A DNA stretch of 64,000 nt from Bryum argenteum (lineage: Eukaryota > Streptophyta > Bryopsida > Bryales > Bryaceae): assembly GCA_037043015.1 (NCBI GenBank), contig CM073329.1:3798648-3862647 (forward strand), written 5' to 3'. The stretch's first letter is position 1; the number at the start of each line of letters is the position of its first letter. This document shows, one piece after another, positions 44,851 to 57,072 of the stretch. The translations under genes were made by a program, and so were the position numbers. The notes under the pieces were generated by a model that saw nothing but the letters and a program-made list of their open reading frames with translations, was not told where the DNA came from and did no database searches.

Positions 44851-47800
44851 GTCCAATCAGCATAATTTCACCACACTTGGCACTCATACTTGTGTTTTAT
44901 TTGCACATCACTTTTGACGTCCTCGTTGTCCTCTGTCAATGTCCGGTCCATTTTTGAATTGAGTTATCCATACTAGTTAGGGTGCATATAAGTACACATA
45001 TTCTTTCATTGCGGTTGTCAATGGCGTTGTTTCTGACGTTTACAGTTTTAAGGCGTGTTGTTAGCGACTTTTGAGAGGACATGCAAATGTTGATGATGAA
45101 CATGTCCAATGAGAATTAGTGAAGTATAGTGAGATGGATGGTGAAGTGAATTGGCAGGTTCTTTCATCGTAACATCTGATTTGTTATTAGGTTGATTGGA
45201 AGTAATATGTTTAAACTTGATTATTAATCTACATCGTTAGGATGCTACCCATGTGGAGAATTCCGATTTACCCGACGGAATGGACGGACTCAATGGACCA
45301 CGTACTTATTTGCAATAAAGAGTAACTTAGACTTCTTGCATTTCTTGCAACATTGTAGACCTTACAAACAATGCATATGCGTCTAAGGTTGACAATATTT
45401 TATTGTATGAATGCATGAAGTCTTATGATATTCACCAAGGCATTGGGATGGTTGTTTTTACTTTCTTGGATGGACATGATCAGTGAAACGACGGATCGTG
45501 AGTGTCTGATGCCCTTTAAAACAACTATGACATCTAGAGAAACACCAACCAAGACATTCAGCTAAATACCAACCAAGCTAAATACCAACATAATAATCAT
45601 AGTTGTTGTTGTATAAGATGTCTACATAAACATAGTAATTATGTACCTTAGTCATCATTAGCCCCTAAACTTCCCAATGTTGTTTCTCTACATTTTGATT
45701 GTAGGGCGGAAACTTTGATGAGTCAATCTGTCAGACTTCGTGACTCAATTTTTTATTCACATCAACTATGATGAATTTACTATAAGACCGTGTAATTGAG
45801 GTCTGAATAAGTTACCTTCATTTTTCATCTATAACACTTTGTTTATTTATTTATTTTTATTTTTTTAAATTTTTTTTTTTAAAAAAATTTTAATCGTAGT
45901 ATTTGGCTATGAGCCAACATGGAAAATAGTAGAGGTAGACAGAAAAGTGGTGCCAATTTTCGAAAAGATGAATTTCAATTTTACTTTTTAAATATTCAAA
46001 AAGAGAGTGGGTGCGTGGCAAGTGGGAATAAAGTGCCAGGTGGGATTTTGCTCCTGTTTTTTTTTGCTGAGGTGGAAGATAGGTGAGAAAGTGCATAGGG
46101 TTTGGCTTGTGGAATGTCAGATAAGACCTTTCTACTTTATGATCACCTGGATTGATTCCCATTATCATGGCTTTTCTTGCGGATATACGATACCAAAGAA
46201 GCATGAAGAATTCAAAGATGACTTGATATTCCTTTTATCCAAAACAAAAGAAAAGATTTCAAAGTCACAAGGGAGAATGCTCAAAAATGGCTCAAATTTT
46301 AGCATGAGAAATTCGTAGTGAAGATAACAGTGTGAGAAATTTGAGTACAAAAGATGGTCGAAGTGAATTTATCATTTTTAGACTCTTCTTCAATTTGTTA
46401 CGAATATTTATAGGTGTTTCTTAAATGGCTCCCTAATTTGCACCCAATAGTGTTTTCGATGAGTATATGGTATTGTTGAGAGTTCCATGTATATCCGGCT
46501 GTAGCTCCATTATTGGCATCGTAACATTTTAGAGCACTCTCCATTAAATGGTAGACTTACTGTAAATATGCTTAGGGGTATTCATAATAAAATATGTCCA
46601 AAAAGATGTATGTAAAGTGGTGACCATTTCTTTCTAAAAGTTCCTGAGAAAGAAGAATAAATTCTTGTTTAGGTTTGTGTATATAATTCCTAGACGTTTT
46701 AGTCCATTTTTTGTACATAAGAGCCATTATTTAGTTTAGTCACACCACTACTTATATTTGTATCCTCACAAAATGGTGAACTTTCTAATATCATATCTCG
46801 TTTATAGTATCACTCGTTATCATACGATATCACTTGAAGATGTTTTGAGAAAGGGGCATAGATTGAGTGCAAAGGGTATACTTTCGTCGGTGCTTGGATG
46901 AACATCAAAATAGTTTTTAATCTCAAAAGTGTACCTAATAGCCTAAACAATCCTTGCAGAATAAAGTTGTGCTTGTAGGAACTGCACTTCATTGTTGAAA
47001 GTTCAACTGTCTTTCTAACATGTTAGTCTCATGAAGGAATCCTTATTGCTTCTAGTGATACTTGCATGACTCAACTCAAAGGAATACTACGGTTGGTTGT
47101 AATCTCAAATGCTTATATGATCTTCTAGATTTTCAAACTAGAATAAAGAGGCTCAAATGTAGGCCACTGCTTAATGAAATCTTTTGACACATGGTGATGA
47201 CAATACATTAGAATGATAATGTACTTGTAACATGTATGAATGGACTTGGTGACAACAAGTTTGTGAAATTACTAATTACTTCGCATTGGCTTCCGTAAAA
47301 TTATAGTAATCACAAAACACACTTGCTCATCAAATCATCAAAGATGATGTAATCCAAGGTACCAATTCATATATTAGAATTTTAATAGATATGTATTCAT
47401 TATCATATCACACCTACCACTTAGTAAGGTTAACATAATTCAAAAACATTACATGATAAGCTGATCAAATTTGAGTAAGGCTGTCACCTTTTCTCTACCC
47501 TGTCACAATACTCCATTGTACTCAACCGGTTTGATTGATCATAAATGTGCATACTATTTCATTAACGACAAGACTTCAGGAGGAAGAAGAAAATAAATAA
47601 ATGAATAAAATAAAAGTGTCGATAACAAGTTTAACTATTCTTGCTTACAGATTAATCTGCTCATCATCGGATGCAGCAGAATGATTGTTGAGCATTTAGG
47701 CTTGACTCAAGCCAAGTGGTGGAAGATCCAAGGTGACGACCAAGTGACCTTTGTCATATAGAACACAAGTGTCCTCGCAGTAGATGAAATGTCAAAGCTT

Positions 47801-47959
47801 ATCTGATAAATGCAGCCAACTCCCTGAGGGCACTTGTTGCGATCAAAGTCAACAATGATACCTCGTCTGTAAGATGATCGAACCAAGCAGACATATGATC
47901 AGGCGTAAGTGGATGTGCGCTAATCTGCGCTCAAGTTTGAGTTGATCCACACCCGGTTG
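44851..47959. other. Intergenic, no gene seen
   Basis: AT-rich sequence has short frames only. A T/A low-complexity block lies at about 45840-45895. No motif, splice chain or repeat end was recognised. Sequence just below 47960 should hold the kinase 3' untranslated region. Confidence 0.5.
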
Positions 47960-50900
47960 TTAACTAGGAAGCTGCAAGTGAGACTTGATTTCTGCTACAA
48001 GCCACTGGAGCTCCTCCGGCTGTAGTGCAGATCCAAACACATGTTCCTTCGAACCTTCCTTCAGATAAGCTGATTTAGCGCTACGTTTAGTGTAGCCCTG
48101 ATCAGGATCCTGTGACACAATTTGGAGAAGATACAGTTCAAGTCCGTGGGATGTCTCCAAAGCCAGTCTCAGATCAATCTCTTGATACTCTAGCAAAATG
48201 ATATAGAAGGATGGCGCAATACCTGTACTTCGTCCACCATGATATCAACAGTGCGTATGTTTTGAACCTCTCCAACCACTCGACGGCTCCAAAGCTTACC
48301 GATGTTATACTCAATAACAAACTGTGGGCCGTCAAACTCTAAACGAATGCCGACTGCTGTACTGAATACGGTTCTCTTGGCCAGCCTGATGAAGGGGCGT
48401 ACTTTTAGAAGAAGGAACTCACCTACAAGTGAATACTCAAGGTTAAGTTGAGAACCACGACAAGTGATTGTTACCTTACCTAAGGCCTACAAACCAGAAA
48501 GGGAGGGAGAAGGCAGCAAATACTGGACCGCCTCCCACAATGGCTGTACGCGTCCAGGCAGCTACAAACGCATTCCATGCCTGGCACAACCATAAAAGAC
48601 AAACCACGCCTATCAACGAATCGTTCCCCTTTTTGCTGCAACAGTATGTAAGACGGATTGACATGAAACAAATGAACACCCAGGAGATTCGGGACTCACC
48701 ACAGTGAACGCACTACTCTCCAGTGTCTCTTGTGTGAACCCATTCGCTGGAATCGTCACCTCCAACTTGGTGCTGCTCCTGCTCAGTTTCTGCATTCAGA
48801 AAACATGGTTGTGGGCATTATGGCGTAGAAGTTCTGCTCAAGAATAGGAGAACGTAGATCAATAGTCTGCATGACCTCTAAGGGTCCATGCACCAAGAGT
48901 TCCAATAAATCACTTCAACAAAAAAAAAATTCAGAATATCCAGAATTAAGCAGGCCTCACGGAAAAAAGAATAAATTTGCTCACCACTTGCGTCCCTGCG
49001 GGTTGTCGGACAGTATTCGACTGGCTGACGTATCGAGCTGTGTTATCAGAAGACAATGAAAAGGATCCATTACTCTCTCCTTGCAGAGCTTGAATGACCT
49101 GTCTTGGGGACTATACAGAGCAAAAGAGAAAACATGTGAGTGCAAACAGGCATATGGTTGACCATTCATATATTGCACTGATAATAAGCCTTACATATCC
49201 TCCTTGAAACAGTCTATTTCTTTGCAGACCGCAAGCATGCCAGACGAGTGTGTTGCTTCTTCCGAAAAGTTGAGTTAATAAGGCGAAAGCTGTATCGTAG
49301 GATCTTCACTCTTTAGAGAGTGAGAACTAAGTACTTATGAACCGACCACCTCGATTGATCATATATATATCACAACAAGAAATCAATTGGATTAGACAGC
49401 AAGTTGCTCAGATTGGACTCCTCAACTGACCTACTCCAGAAGATAAGATGCTGGGTTCGATAGAGGTTCCCTACAACAATGAGTCACCTGAAAGCGGTCC
49501 TCTGGCGCAGGCTCCAAAAGCCGATTGACAACATTAGCAAGCCCGGCACTCATGGTCACGACGTCTTGAAATTCCACCTTCAATCGCCTCTGTCTTGCAT
49601 CAAGATTTTATTGTAAGCTTGCCCTTCACAAGTGCGGACATGAAGATTTTCACCTTGGCCTAAAAAGAATACAGACCTGAGGAAAGTACGAGGGAGGACG
49701 TCCCGACAGCATATACAGCAGGGTACCACCCAGTCCATAGAGGTCCGTCTGAAGTGTTGCTCGGTTCTGAAACTGCTCTGGCGCCATGTAGCCATACTGT
49801 GAAGCAAATCATCACCCACAGTTTAAATAATGATCGATCCGAAATGCAACAACCTCACTTCCAAAAATATAAGTATTTACTGCCAGCAGCTAAAGAACCA
49901 ACAGTAGATGATAGCTTCCAGTCCTTTCAGATGAAAACGAACACAAAGAATGATATGCAGCATATTTTAAAGAGGGAAAGGTGAATGGAGACCTCATCCA
50001 GAGCAAGAAAACCGCACCGTGCCCACAACTGTACTGCCTATCAAAGTTGAGGATGCCACATCTTGGACTGCTCCAAAGTCCACAATCTTCACATTCCCCG
50101 TCTCTTCGTCCAATATAATGTTCTCTGGCTGTAGACAATCAACTACAGTTTTGTAGACTGAATAGGCCATGTGCGAAGCAACTGCACAAATTGTGATCAA
50201 TGGTCCTAAACAGGCCCATACGCCAAGAAGTTCACATTGAAGTTCGCCAAACACAAAAACCAAGAGAAATCGGAAGTACGAAATTATGTGCAAACGGATG
50301 ACTACCTTGATGTCTCTATGAATAACAGGAGGTCGCAGGTCCCCAAGATACTGCAACACCGACAAAATCTGTCTCCCAAACATCGAAAGATGTTAAATGT
50401 TTGAGCTTCCTTTACCAAGTAGAAAATGTGCGAAGAAAGCTACACTTTCCCTTTCCAGAACACAATCCTACCTTTTAGTTAGACAAGAAAGTGGAATTTA
50501 AAAACTTCCTCTCTCGTTTTTCGGTACTATGCTGCAACAGTGGATCTACAAAGAAAAATAGCCTGAGCATGCAAGAAAAAATACATCACGACGACCCCAG
50601 TGTGCACTTCGTTTGATGCTTCAGAGTAAGGTTTCGTATGTCAGTGACCTGAACAAAACTTACCTCCAGTGCAATGAGTTTTACTTTCTCCTCAGAGACA
50701 CGCCATCCACCTGTTACTAAATCTTCCAATGATTTTCCTTTAGCTGCTCTTTGAGCTATGTAGAAAACGCGGTCAGCATCTGTGTCCACCTTCATCCAAT
50801 AACCCAAACGAAGATGATGAGATGATGGTAACACTTGTCTGACCATAGAACCATGCACTTTACTTTCTCTGATAGCCCTGTGCTGTAGTTTGCGCCTACG

Positions 50901-52824
50901 ATCAGCATAAGCATAATAGGAATAACAAACCTGGAAATAATCAATGTAAGCTGGAATACCAGGATGGTCCAATGACTTGAGCACTCTTGCCTCCCTTTCG
51001 AAAAGATCAAGTTCCTGCAGTATACAATCACATTGCACACATTCATAAAGCAACACCATATTACGGGCTCAATAGTAGCTGCTTCCAAATCTATGGGACT
51101 CGAAATATAAGAAATGAGTACTGTCAAAGAAGGTGGCATAATGTACCAAAACGGGACAAGTTTCAGCAACATCAAGAAGAAATCATACTCTACAACTTTC
51201 GTACAAAAACTATGCTATGCAGGTCACCTGAATCGCCTCTGAACAGCTATTACAATGCAGCCTCCAAAATGGAACGGGACAGATTCTTTAGATAAAAGCC
51301 TCAAACAATTTGGGGTTGACACAAAGTCTAAAGAGTCAACACCTCCTCCTAAGAGTCCACAAAAGCAAAACCTCCACTTACAAAGGCTCCTATTCCTCCT
51401 ACAAGGGATACTCACTCTCCAATAACCACTTCCACTTCCTGCTTCCAAAGTGGACTTCATGCAAGGAAGCTAAAGTATAGTCAAAACGAACCTTCCATCC
51501 CTTCATATTCCGTAAAGACATCGCTTTAAGCGCTACAACTTCACCGTCATCTCTCTGAGCTTCATATGTGACACCCATCGCACCCTGCCCAAATACGCCT
51601 TGGATGGTATACTTTCCAGCAACAACATCTCCTTTCTTATGAATAACGCCATATGGCCTCTCAAGCCACAAGCCTTCCTCCACTGTGTCCTTACTGCAAA
51701 AGCACATCATCGTGAGCTTAACATCCTTTGCAAAGATGTCAAGTGCATGGACGAAAGATGCAATTCAAACGAGAGCCTCAGATACTCGCCTTTTCGGAGC
51801 AGCATCACTCGCATTCTCACGACTAGAGGCTTGTGCTAGGACCCTGCCAGAGATATAACTGCGGAGCAATTTGACATATGAGCTTAAGATCGGTCTCCAA
51901 GACACCCTTCCCAATCCAATCATACAGTGGTCAAAGAAACACATTAAATTCCCTCTCAGTTGCAACAAGCCTCACAGATTTGTACGATGCACATAAATGG
52001 TTATAGATGCACACACCTTAATGGAGTTGAAGATGAAGTCCAATTTTCAATTAAAAAAATCATCTGATTTCAACCGCAGATGAGTACACGTCAATTACAC
52101 GGACCAGAAGCAGGCCACATAAGAAGAGATCCAGTGCTTCGTTTCAGAAATCTCACTGCGTTCCTACTCAAACTATGAACTCTGATGACAGATGTAATAT
52201 GTGATACAAAAGCTCCAAATCTCGACAAGCTCTTGGAAACATGTGCGGTCGACTAAATAGAAATTAGAGACAAAATCTGCAAAGTTTTCTTCTGATCTTT
52301 ATAAATCTCACACGCAGTCCTGAAACTTCAGCGGACAGCATTCTAGCTTAAGCATATTTTCCTGCTCGTGATTTATACTCAACGCAAAATCCTGGTGCAT
52401 CAAACATTTTGTAGGTCACTTTCGAATTCCAACTCGAAAGTGCCGCGGTTGACCTTTCCACGAAATTGAATAGGTGCATTGTTCATACTGAAGCAATTGC
52501 ATACCTTATTACAGTTGCTAGAAGGCCGAAATCGCGCAGCTCTCCGAACATCTTGACCTGAATTCAAGCTTCCAGTTCCTGCCACTACACTTATGAACCT
52601 CTTCATCGAACTTTCCAAAACTAAAAAAGAATGCAAGAAAGCCTTTGAATCTTCAGAAATTCAACTATACTAGGATATTTCTGGATAGAGAGGGTTTGTA
52701 ATAGGAAACAGAGCACATGATTCACTGCCCGATCGAAACGAAATCAAATTTAGAACGAAAATGAAGCGGGAAAAAATTGGAACTCACGGAAAGCGATGCT
52801 CGTGGAAACAGCAGAAGCAGCCAT
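47960..52824 (-). CDS. Plastid-type Ser/Thr protein kinase with C-terminal membrane-like segment
   Basis: A multi-exon gene of about 580 codons. Exons (-) supported by phase and GT-AG: 52824-52788, 52620-52505, 51689-51492, 51014-50931, 50789-50664, 50368-50306, 50128-50018, 49796-49677, 49589-49488, 49110-48985, 48789-48700, 48580-48480, 48385-48223, 48187-47960. One exon near 51858-51786 (VLAQASSRENASDAAPKRR) fits the frame, but its junction with 52505 does not, so a micro-exon may be missing. The kinase domain shows the glycine loop GQGAMGVTY, Lys in VVALKAM, catalytic VIHRDIKPENI, DFGAVQ and YGYMAPEQF, so it should be active. The Ser-rich N-terminus resembles a plastid transit peptide. 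The C-terminal part has a hydrophobic stretch (VFAAFSLPFWFVGL) and a conserved-looking tail ending EELQWLVAEIKSHLQLPS. Substrate unknown. Confidence 0.9.
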
Positions 52825-55197
52825 TATGGAATTCGGTAATTTACATGCTTCCTTGCAAAATCTAGTCAGGAACTTCAATATTGCGAACCTCGTTGAGGGG
52901 GATGGGTCCTCGCACCAAGAAGCCGTGGGTGCCAAGTGTTGTGAGCCCATTTCGATGACTTCGGTCATCCGTTTTTGGATGAAATATTATTTCATTCGTT
53001 CTCATAATATGATTGACTTGCAATTATTCATTTTCAAGTTAGTGATGATGAGTATCATTGTTTGAGTTCATGACTTTTTGACACTACTTGAATTGCAATA
53101 GTATGTTTGGTAATTTCACACAATTTATATTGAGAATCTGAAAGAATATTGTATGAAATATTAGATTCAAGTGATTATCTTTCAACTCCCTAAATGGTTT
53201 GATATATTTGTAACAAAAACAACACATTCTCAAAAAATTGTCAAAGATGGAAACAAAAGGTGAGTTATCAAGATCTCAACTGTACAATCTTGTAAAAGAG
53301 ATATTGGAAATCATGTGGGTCAAATTTTGAGTTTTGAGATGTTATAGATAGGGAGATCATGACGTATTAGTGCTCAAAAATGGTCATAAAATTTGAAGTG
53401 AAAATGCTACCAAGGGACTTATTGCAATGAAAAATTCATCAACAAGAGAGTTGTTTACCTTCATCTCAATAACCTTCTTGAACCAAAAAATATTCAGAAG
53501 AAGAATTTCTTTAGGCAATGGTGAAATATGCCTTGATTTTTACAAAAGAAAAAAAAAAATTCAAAACTAGATCGCTTGCACAAAAATGATTGCCATAAGT
53601 TACTCACATCTTGGATGAATATAATGTTTCTACACCAAAGCTAGATACAAATTGGAATCCAACCCAAAAAATGAAGTTGAAATCCAATTGTGGAGGAAGG
53701 AGATGTGGCTCCTCAAAGATCATCCATTTTGTCGCTTCTTTCATTGTAGCAACCTTGTAATAAATCCAATACTAGAATCATTTGGATTAAAAATCTATCA
53801 ACTAATAAGCTGTAAGATTCATCTTAAATTGATGATTATGCAACGTAATTCATGTCAATCTATTTTTTATTGACTCGCAATGGTAAAACATGACACATGT
53901 TTGAAAATTCTGAAACAAGACTTTCCCTCACTCATGAAGAAGTTATGATTCTCCAAGGTAGAAGCTTTCATCCAATATGTTGTTTTTTGACATTTGGCAC
54001 GTTTAGGGGTTAAGGTGATATTTCTAAGGTATACGAAATGTGAGTCGTTTTTTATGTAATGAGGAAGAGATCAAATTACAAGAATCTCATGTATAACGAT
54101 TGGGTGGATTGAGAATGAGTTTGGTTTTATCTCGAAAGGCCAAAATTTGAAATAAATTTCTAATACTATAAAGGAGTAAGGTTGAACTTTTAAAAACTAA
54201 GTCCTTAACCCTTAAACGCCCATGGGGTCTAAAACGGGCAGCCCAAAATTGGATCACAACATCTTTTGGACTTGGGCATCATGAATAGTGCACTTTTTGA
54301 ACTTGGGCACCATGAATGGACCAATCAATGATGAGCTTGCAACCTCCTACAAGGTTATGTAAGTCAGGGAAGATCAAAACTTAGCATGTAATAACCATTA
54401 AATGCTCAATGAATCAGATATCCACAAAGTAAGGCATTTTAACTCCTAAACGTTTCTAGTGTCAAAAAATGACATCTTGGATGAAGGGCAAAATCTTTGA
54501 AGAGCCATACTTTTTTCATTTGAACTTTGTTTTGGACGAAATCACTTGAATCGGGTCACAAATCAAGTGTAATTTGTGTGATCTAAATTGCAATTTCATT
54601 CAATAAAGTATGAACCAATGGCATGCTTGTAGTGAAGGAAGTTTTGTTTGGGGATTTAAAACATTTGGCATGTTTTACCATTGCAAGCCAATTATGTGAG
54701 GTCTAAATAGTTTCTCATGAGTTTGTTTTACGTAAGTGTGATCTTTAGATGCATCCCAACATCATTGTAGTCGGTAGATTTTTAATCCGAATAGCATTAG
54801 AATTGAATTTGCAATGATTTTTTATGATGAAAAAAGTGAAAAAATGGATGATTTTTGAAGAGCTATATCTCCTTTATCTACTGTTAGATTTTGACTTTAT
54901 TTTCTGGGATGGATTCAAATTGTAGTCTAGTTTTAATGATAGAAACCGTGACGCGATCAAAGATGTATTGAAGGTAAGGCATGGATTACATTGCAAGGGG
55001 TCTATGTTCAAATTGTTTTTCCTTTGTGAATATTTGGTAATTTTCACCATTGCAAGACTACTATTTGGTCTATAATTTATTTATTTTTTAAATTCTTTTC
55101 ATGCAATAGAGTCTTTGACATGAACCTTTCAGCTTAATATTTTGTGCCGCCAGTCTTTCCACCAACATGATTGATAAATACCAACATAGTAACAAGT
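52825..55197. other. Intergenic with old duplications, no gene seen
   Basis: Short frames only. At about 54265-54322 a 29-bp unit (TTTTGGACTTGGGCATCATG / TTTTTGAACTTGGGCACCAT) is tandemly repeated. Blocks near 54480-54690 and 54845-55060 share TTTGAAGAGC.ATA and CACCATTGCAAG-type motifs in the same order, suggesting a diverged duplication. The region ends at the gypsy 5' LTR. Confidence 0.5.
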
Positions 55198-55988
55198 TGT
55201 TACCCGCCACGGCACCGCGGGTATCATTACCGAAGACCAGTGGCCACGGGGAAGACCAAGACTTAACAGCCACGGGGCTCGAGGCCGAGGCAGTGATCAG
55301 AGGACCACGAGGATCGAGAACAGGGTCACAGGGAGTTAAGGCCGAAACACAGCGCAGAGGAATTAGGTTTATTATAAATAGAGAAGGAATTACACAGAGA
55401 GGCAGCTTTGTATCACACGGATTCTAGAGATAGCCGCACGAGCACATTTGCTGCGACTTGTTGTAGCCAATTCGGCATTTCATGGATCAATGTAATACGG
55501 ACTCAAGTCCAATTCCTACTCCCCCTGTCTGCTTCTAAACCTCTCAGTCTTGCTTCTGCTGTGCTCTACCTAACTGCGATACTCACCGTGGCGCCGTGGA
55601 CAGTCCGTCTTGGTTGTGTACCCCCTGTGAAACGCAGACCAGTCGTGGGAGACCTCCTCGTTCAGCCCCGTCGCTCCTCGGAAGATAGCCGCCTCACCAA
55701 TAAGGACCTTGGCCGTGGAGACAGAGCCGGAAGCACACAGCAAGGTCGTAACCCTGAACTGTGATCAGCTCTCCATACACTCACGGGACCTTTTACCACG
55801 AAAGCCCCGCCGACGACACTAATCCATCTGTTGATTACGAGTTAACCAGTCAACGGCCTTGGAACCCTACCCTGCCCCGGGCAAATCGTGGTAACCGGCC
55901 ACATACCCGGTTCTCCTCACGCCCCTTATCACCCTCCACCCCTCTTCTCTGGGCCTCAGGCATCTCCATACCATGACCCCGGCTAACA
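55198..55988 (+). repeat. 5' LTR of the gypsy element
   Basis: It starts TGTTACCCGCC and ends CCGGCTAACA, so the termini TGTTA and TAACA are perfect inverted repeats. A TATA box TATAAATA lies at 55373-55380, placing transcription start near 55405. The primer-binding site follows three bases after its end. Confidence 0.9.
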
Positions 55989-55991
55989 TTT

Positions 55992-56009
55992 TGGCGACCA
56001 TGCTGGGGA
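55992..56009 (+). other. Primer-binding site (TGGCGACCATGCTGGGGA)
   Basis: The 18-base string starts with TGG, complementary to a tRNA CCA end, and lies directly after the 5' LTR. It resembles the tRNA-Arg-type sites of plant Tat/Ogre elements; the exact tRNA is not verified. Confidence 0.75.
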
Positions 56010-56024
56010 TGGAGTACTGAGGTG

Positions 56025-56058
<34 letters not shown>

Positions 56059-56093
56059 AGAGAGATAGATAGAAAGAAAGAAATTGTTTTTTG
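56025..56093 (+). repeat. Poly-A tract and GA/GATA/GAAA microsatellite in the gypsy leader
   Basis: About 31 A residues are followed by GAGAGAGAGATAGATAGAAA and further AAAG units. The tract lies between the primer site and gag and is probably slippage-prone. Confidence 0.9.
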
Positions 56094-56117
56094 GCTACGA
56101 GCCTGTAGGGAAGGAAA

Positions 56118-56263
56118 ATGCCCCCGAAAAAACACGCCGCGGAAAAAGCCGTGGAAAATGTAGTTGCAGATATGGAAGAAATCGTGCAACACGAAGAAGA
56201 GACAGAGGAATTATCGCAATGGATGAAGCGAAAGAATGACGGATTTAGCAGCCCAGAATGAGG
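56118..56263 (+). CDS. Short leader ORF ahead of gag (uORF or frame-shifted gag N-terminus)
   Basis: ATG at 56118 opens a frame of about 48 codons (MPPKKHAAEKAVENV, later EELSQWMKRKNDGF). It ends 28 bases after the ATG of the main gag frame, which lies in another phase. It is basic then acidic, as gag N-termini often are. It may be the true gag start separated by a one-base change, or a separate upstream ORF. Confidence 0.45.
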
Positions 56264-57072
56264 CCACGAATGCTAAGTTGGAGTTGCTCAGCTTGAAATA
56301 TCAAGACATCCAGGGGAATGTCGCTCCCGAGGTTATCGCTTCCACGCCAAGGAGCGTGGGAGAACCAGCAGAAGCCGTGCGATCGGCCACCATACCTCAG
56401 GGAAACAACGCCGCGGCCAGCTCAAGTACCTCGGGAATGCCATCACCGGCACCAGTAGCGGTACCCACGGGATTACCCACTGTGTCACACACCCCAGGGA
56501 ACCTTGATGCCCAGGCCAAGTTACTAAAAATACCGTACCCCGTGTTCGATGAATCTGGAGATCCAGATTGGCACATCAGGATATTTAAGGTAATAGCACG
56601 CACAAACGGCATCTTTCATGCCACGGACTTACAGAACATTTTTGGCACCACGCTCCAAGGGAATCATATCAACTGGTACATTGACTTCGAATCCGAACAC
56701 AGCAATGCCAGTTGGGAGGACATGGAGCGTAGTTTCTTACACAAGTTCAGAAAACTCAAGACGAGCTCGGAAGTTCTCCGAGCATTGGGATCAATTACGC
56801 AATCCACGAACGAGCCTGTGGATAAGTTCTATGATCGATTCAAACAGTTGGCAGATAAACTCAGCCAACGACCCGAGGAGGAATATATGTGCGAATGGTT
56901 TAAAAAGGGGCTACTTCCGTGGATTCAACAGGGCATTGTCATCCGTGGCGTTAAAACGTTACCGGATATACTATCCGCGGCCAATGATATCAGTCGAGAG
57001 CTCACAGCTCTCAAACATACTACCGTTACCCTCAACAAGGCAGGATGCCAGATTGGCACCCCCGTTGTGTGA
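56236..57072 (+). CDS. gag: Gypsy Gag (capsid)
   Basis: A 278-codon frame encodes the capsid protein that packages element RNA. Residues about 93-235 form a retrotransposon gag domain: IPYPVFDESGDPDWHIRIFK, NHINWYIDFESEHSNASWED, EPVDKFYDRFKQLADKL and MCEWFKKGLLPWIQQGI. It lacks the zinc knuckle, which lies in the next frame just downstream ([14 protein letters not shown] at about 57219). The frame ends at TGTGA near 57070, where homology continues in the +1 frame ([14 protein letters not shown]). This is therefore either a programmed frameshift or a mutation. Confidence 0.9.
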   Translation: MTDLAAQNEATNAKLELLSLKYQDIQGNVAPEVIASTPRSVGEPAEAVRSATIPQGNNAAASSSTSGMPSPAPVAVPTGLPTVSHTPGNLDAQAKLLKIPYPVFDESGDPDWHIRIFKVIARTNGIFHATDLQNIFGTTLQGNHINWYIDFESEHSNASWEDMERSFLHKFRKLKTSSEVLRALGSITQSTNEPVDKFYDRFKQLADKLSQRPEEEYMCEWFKKGLLPWIQQGIVIRGVKTLPDILSAANDISRELTALKHTTVTLNKAGCQIGTPVV

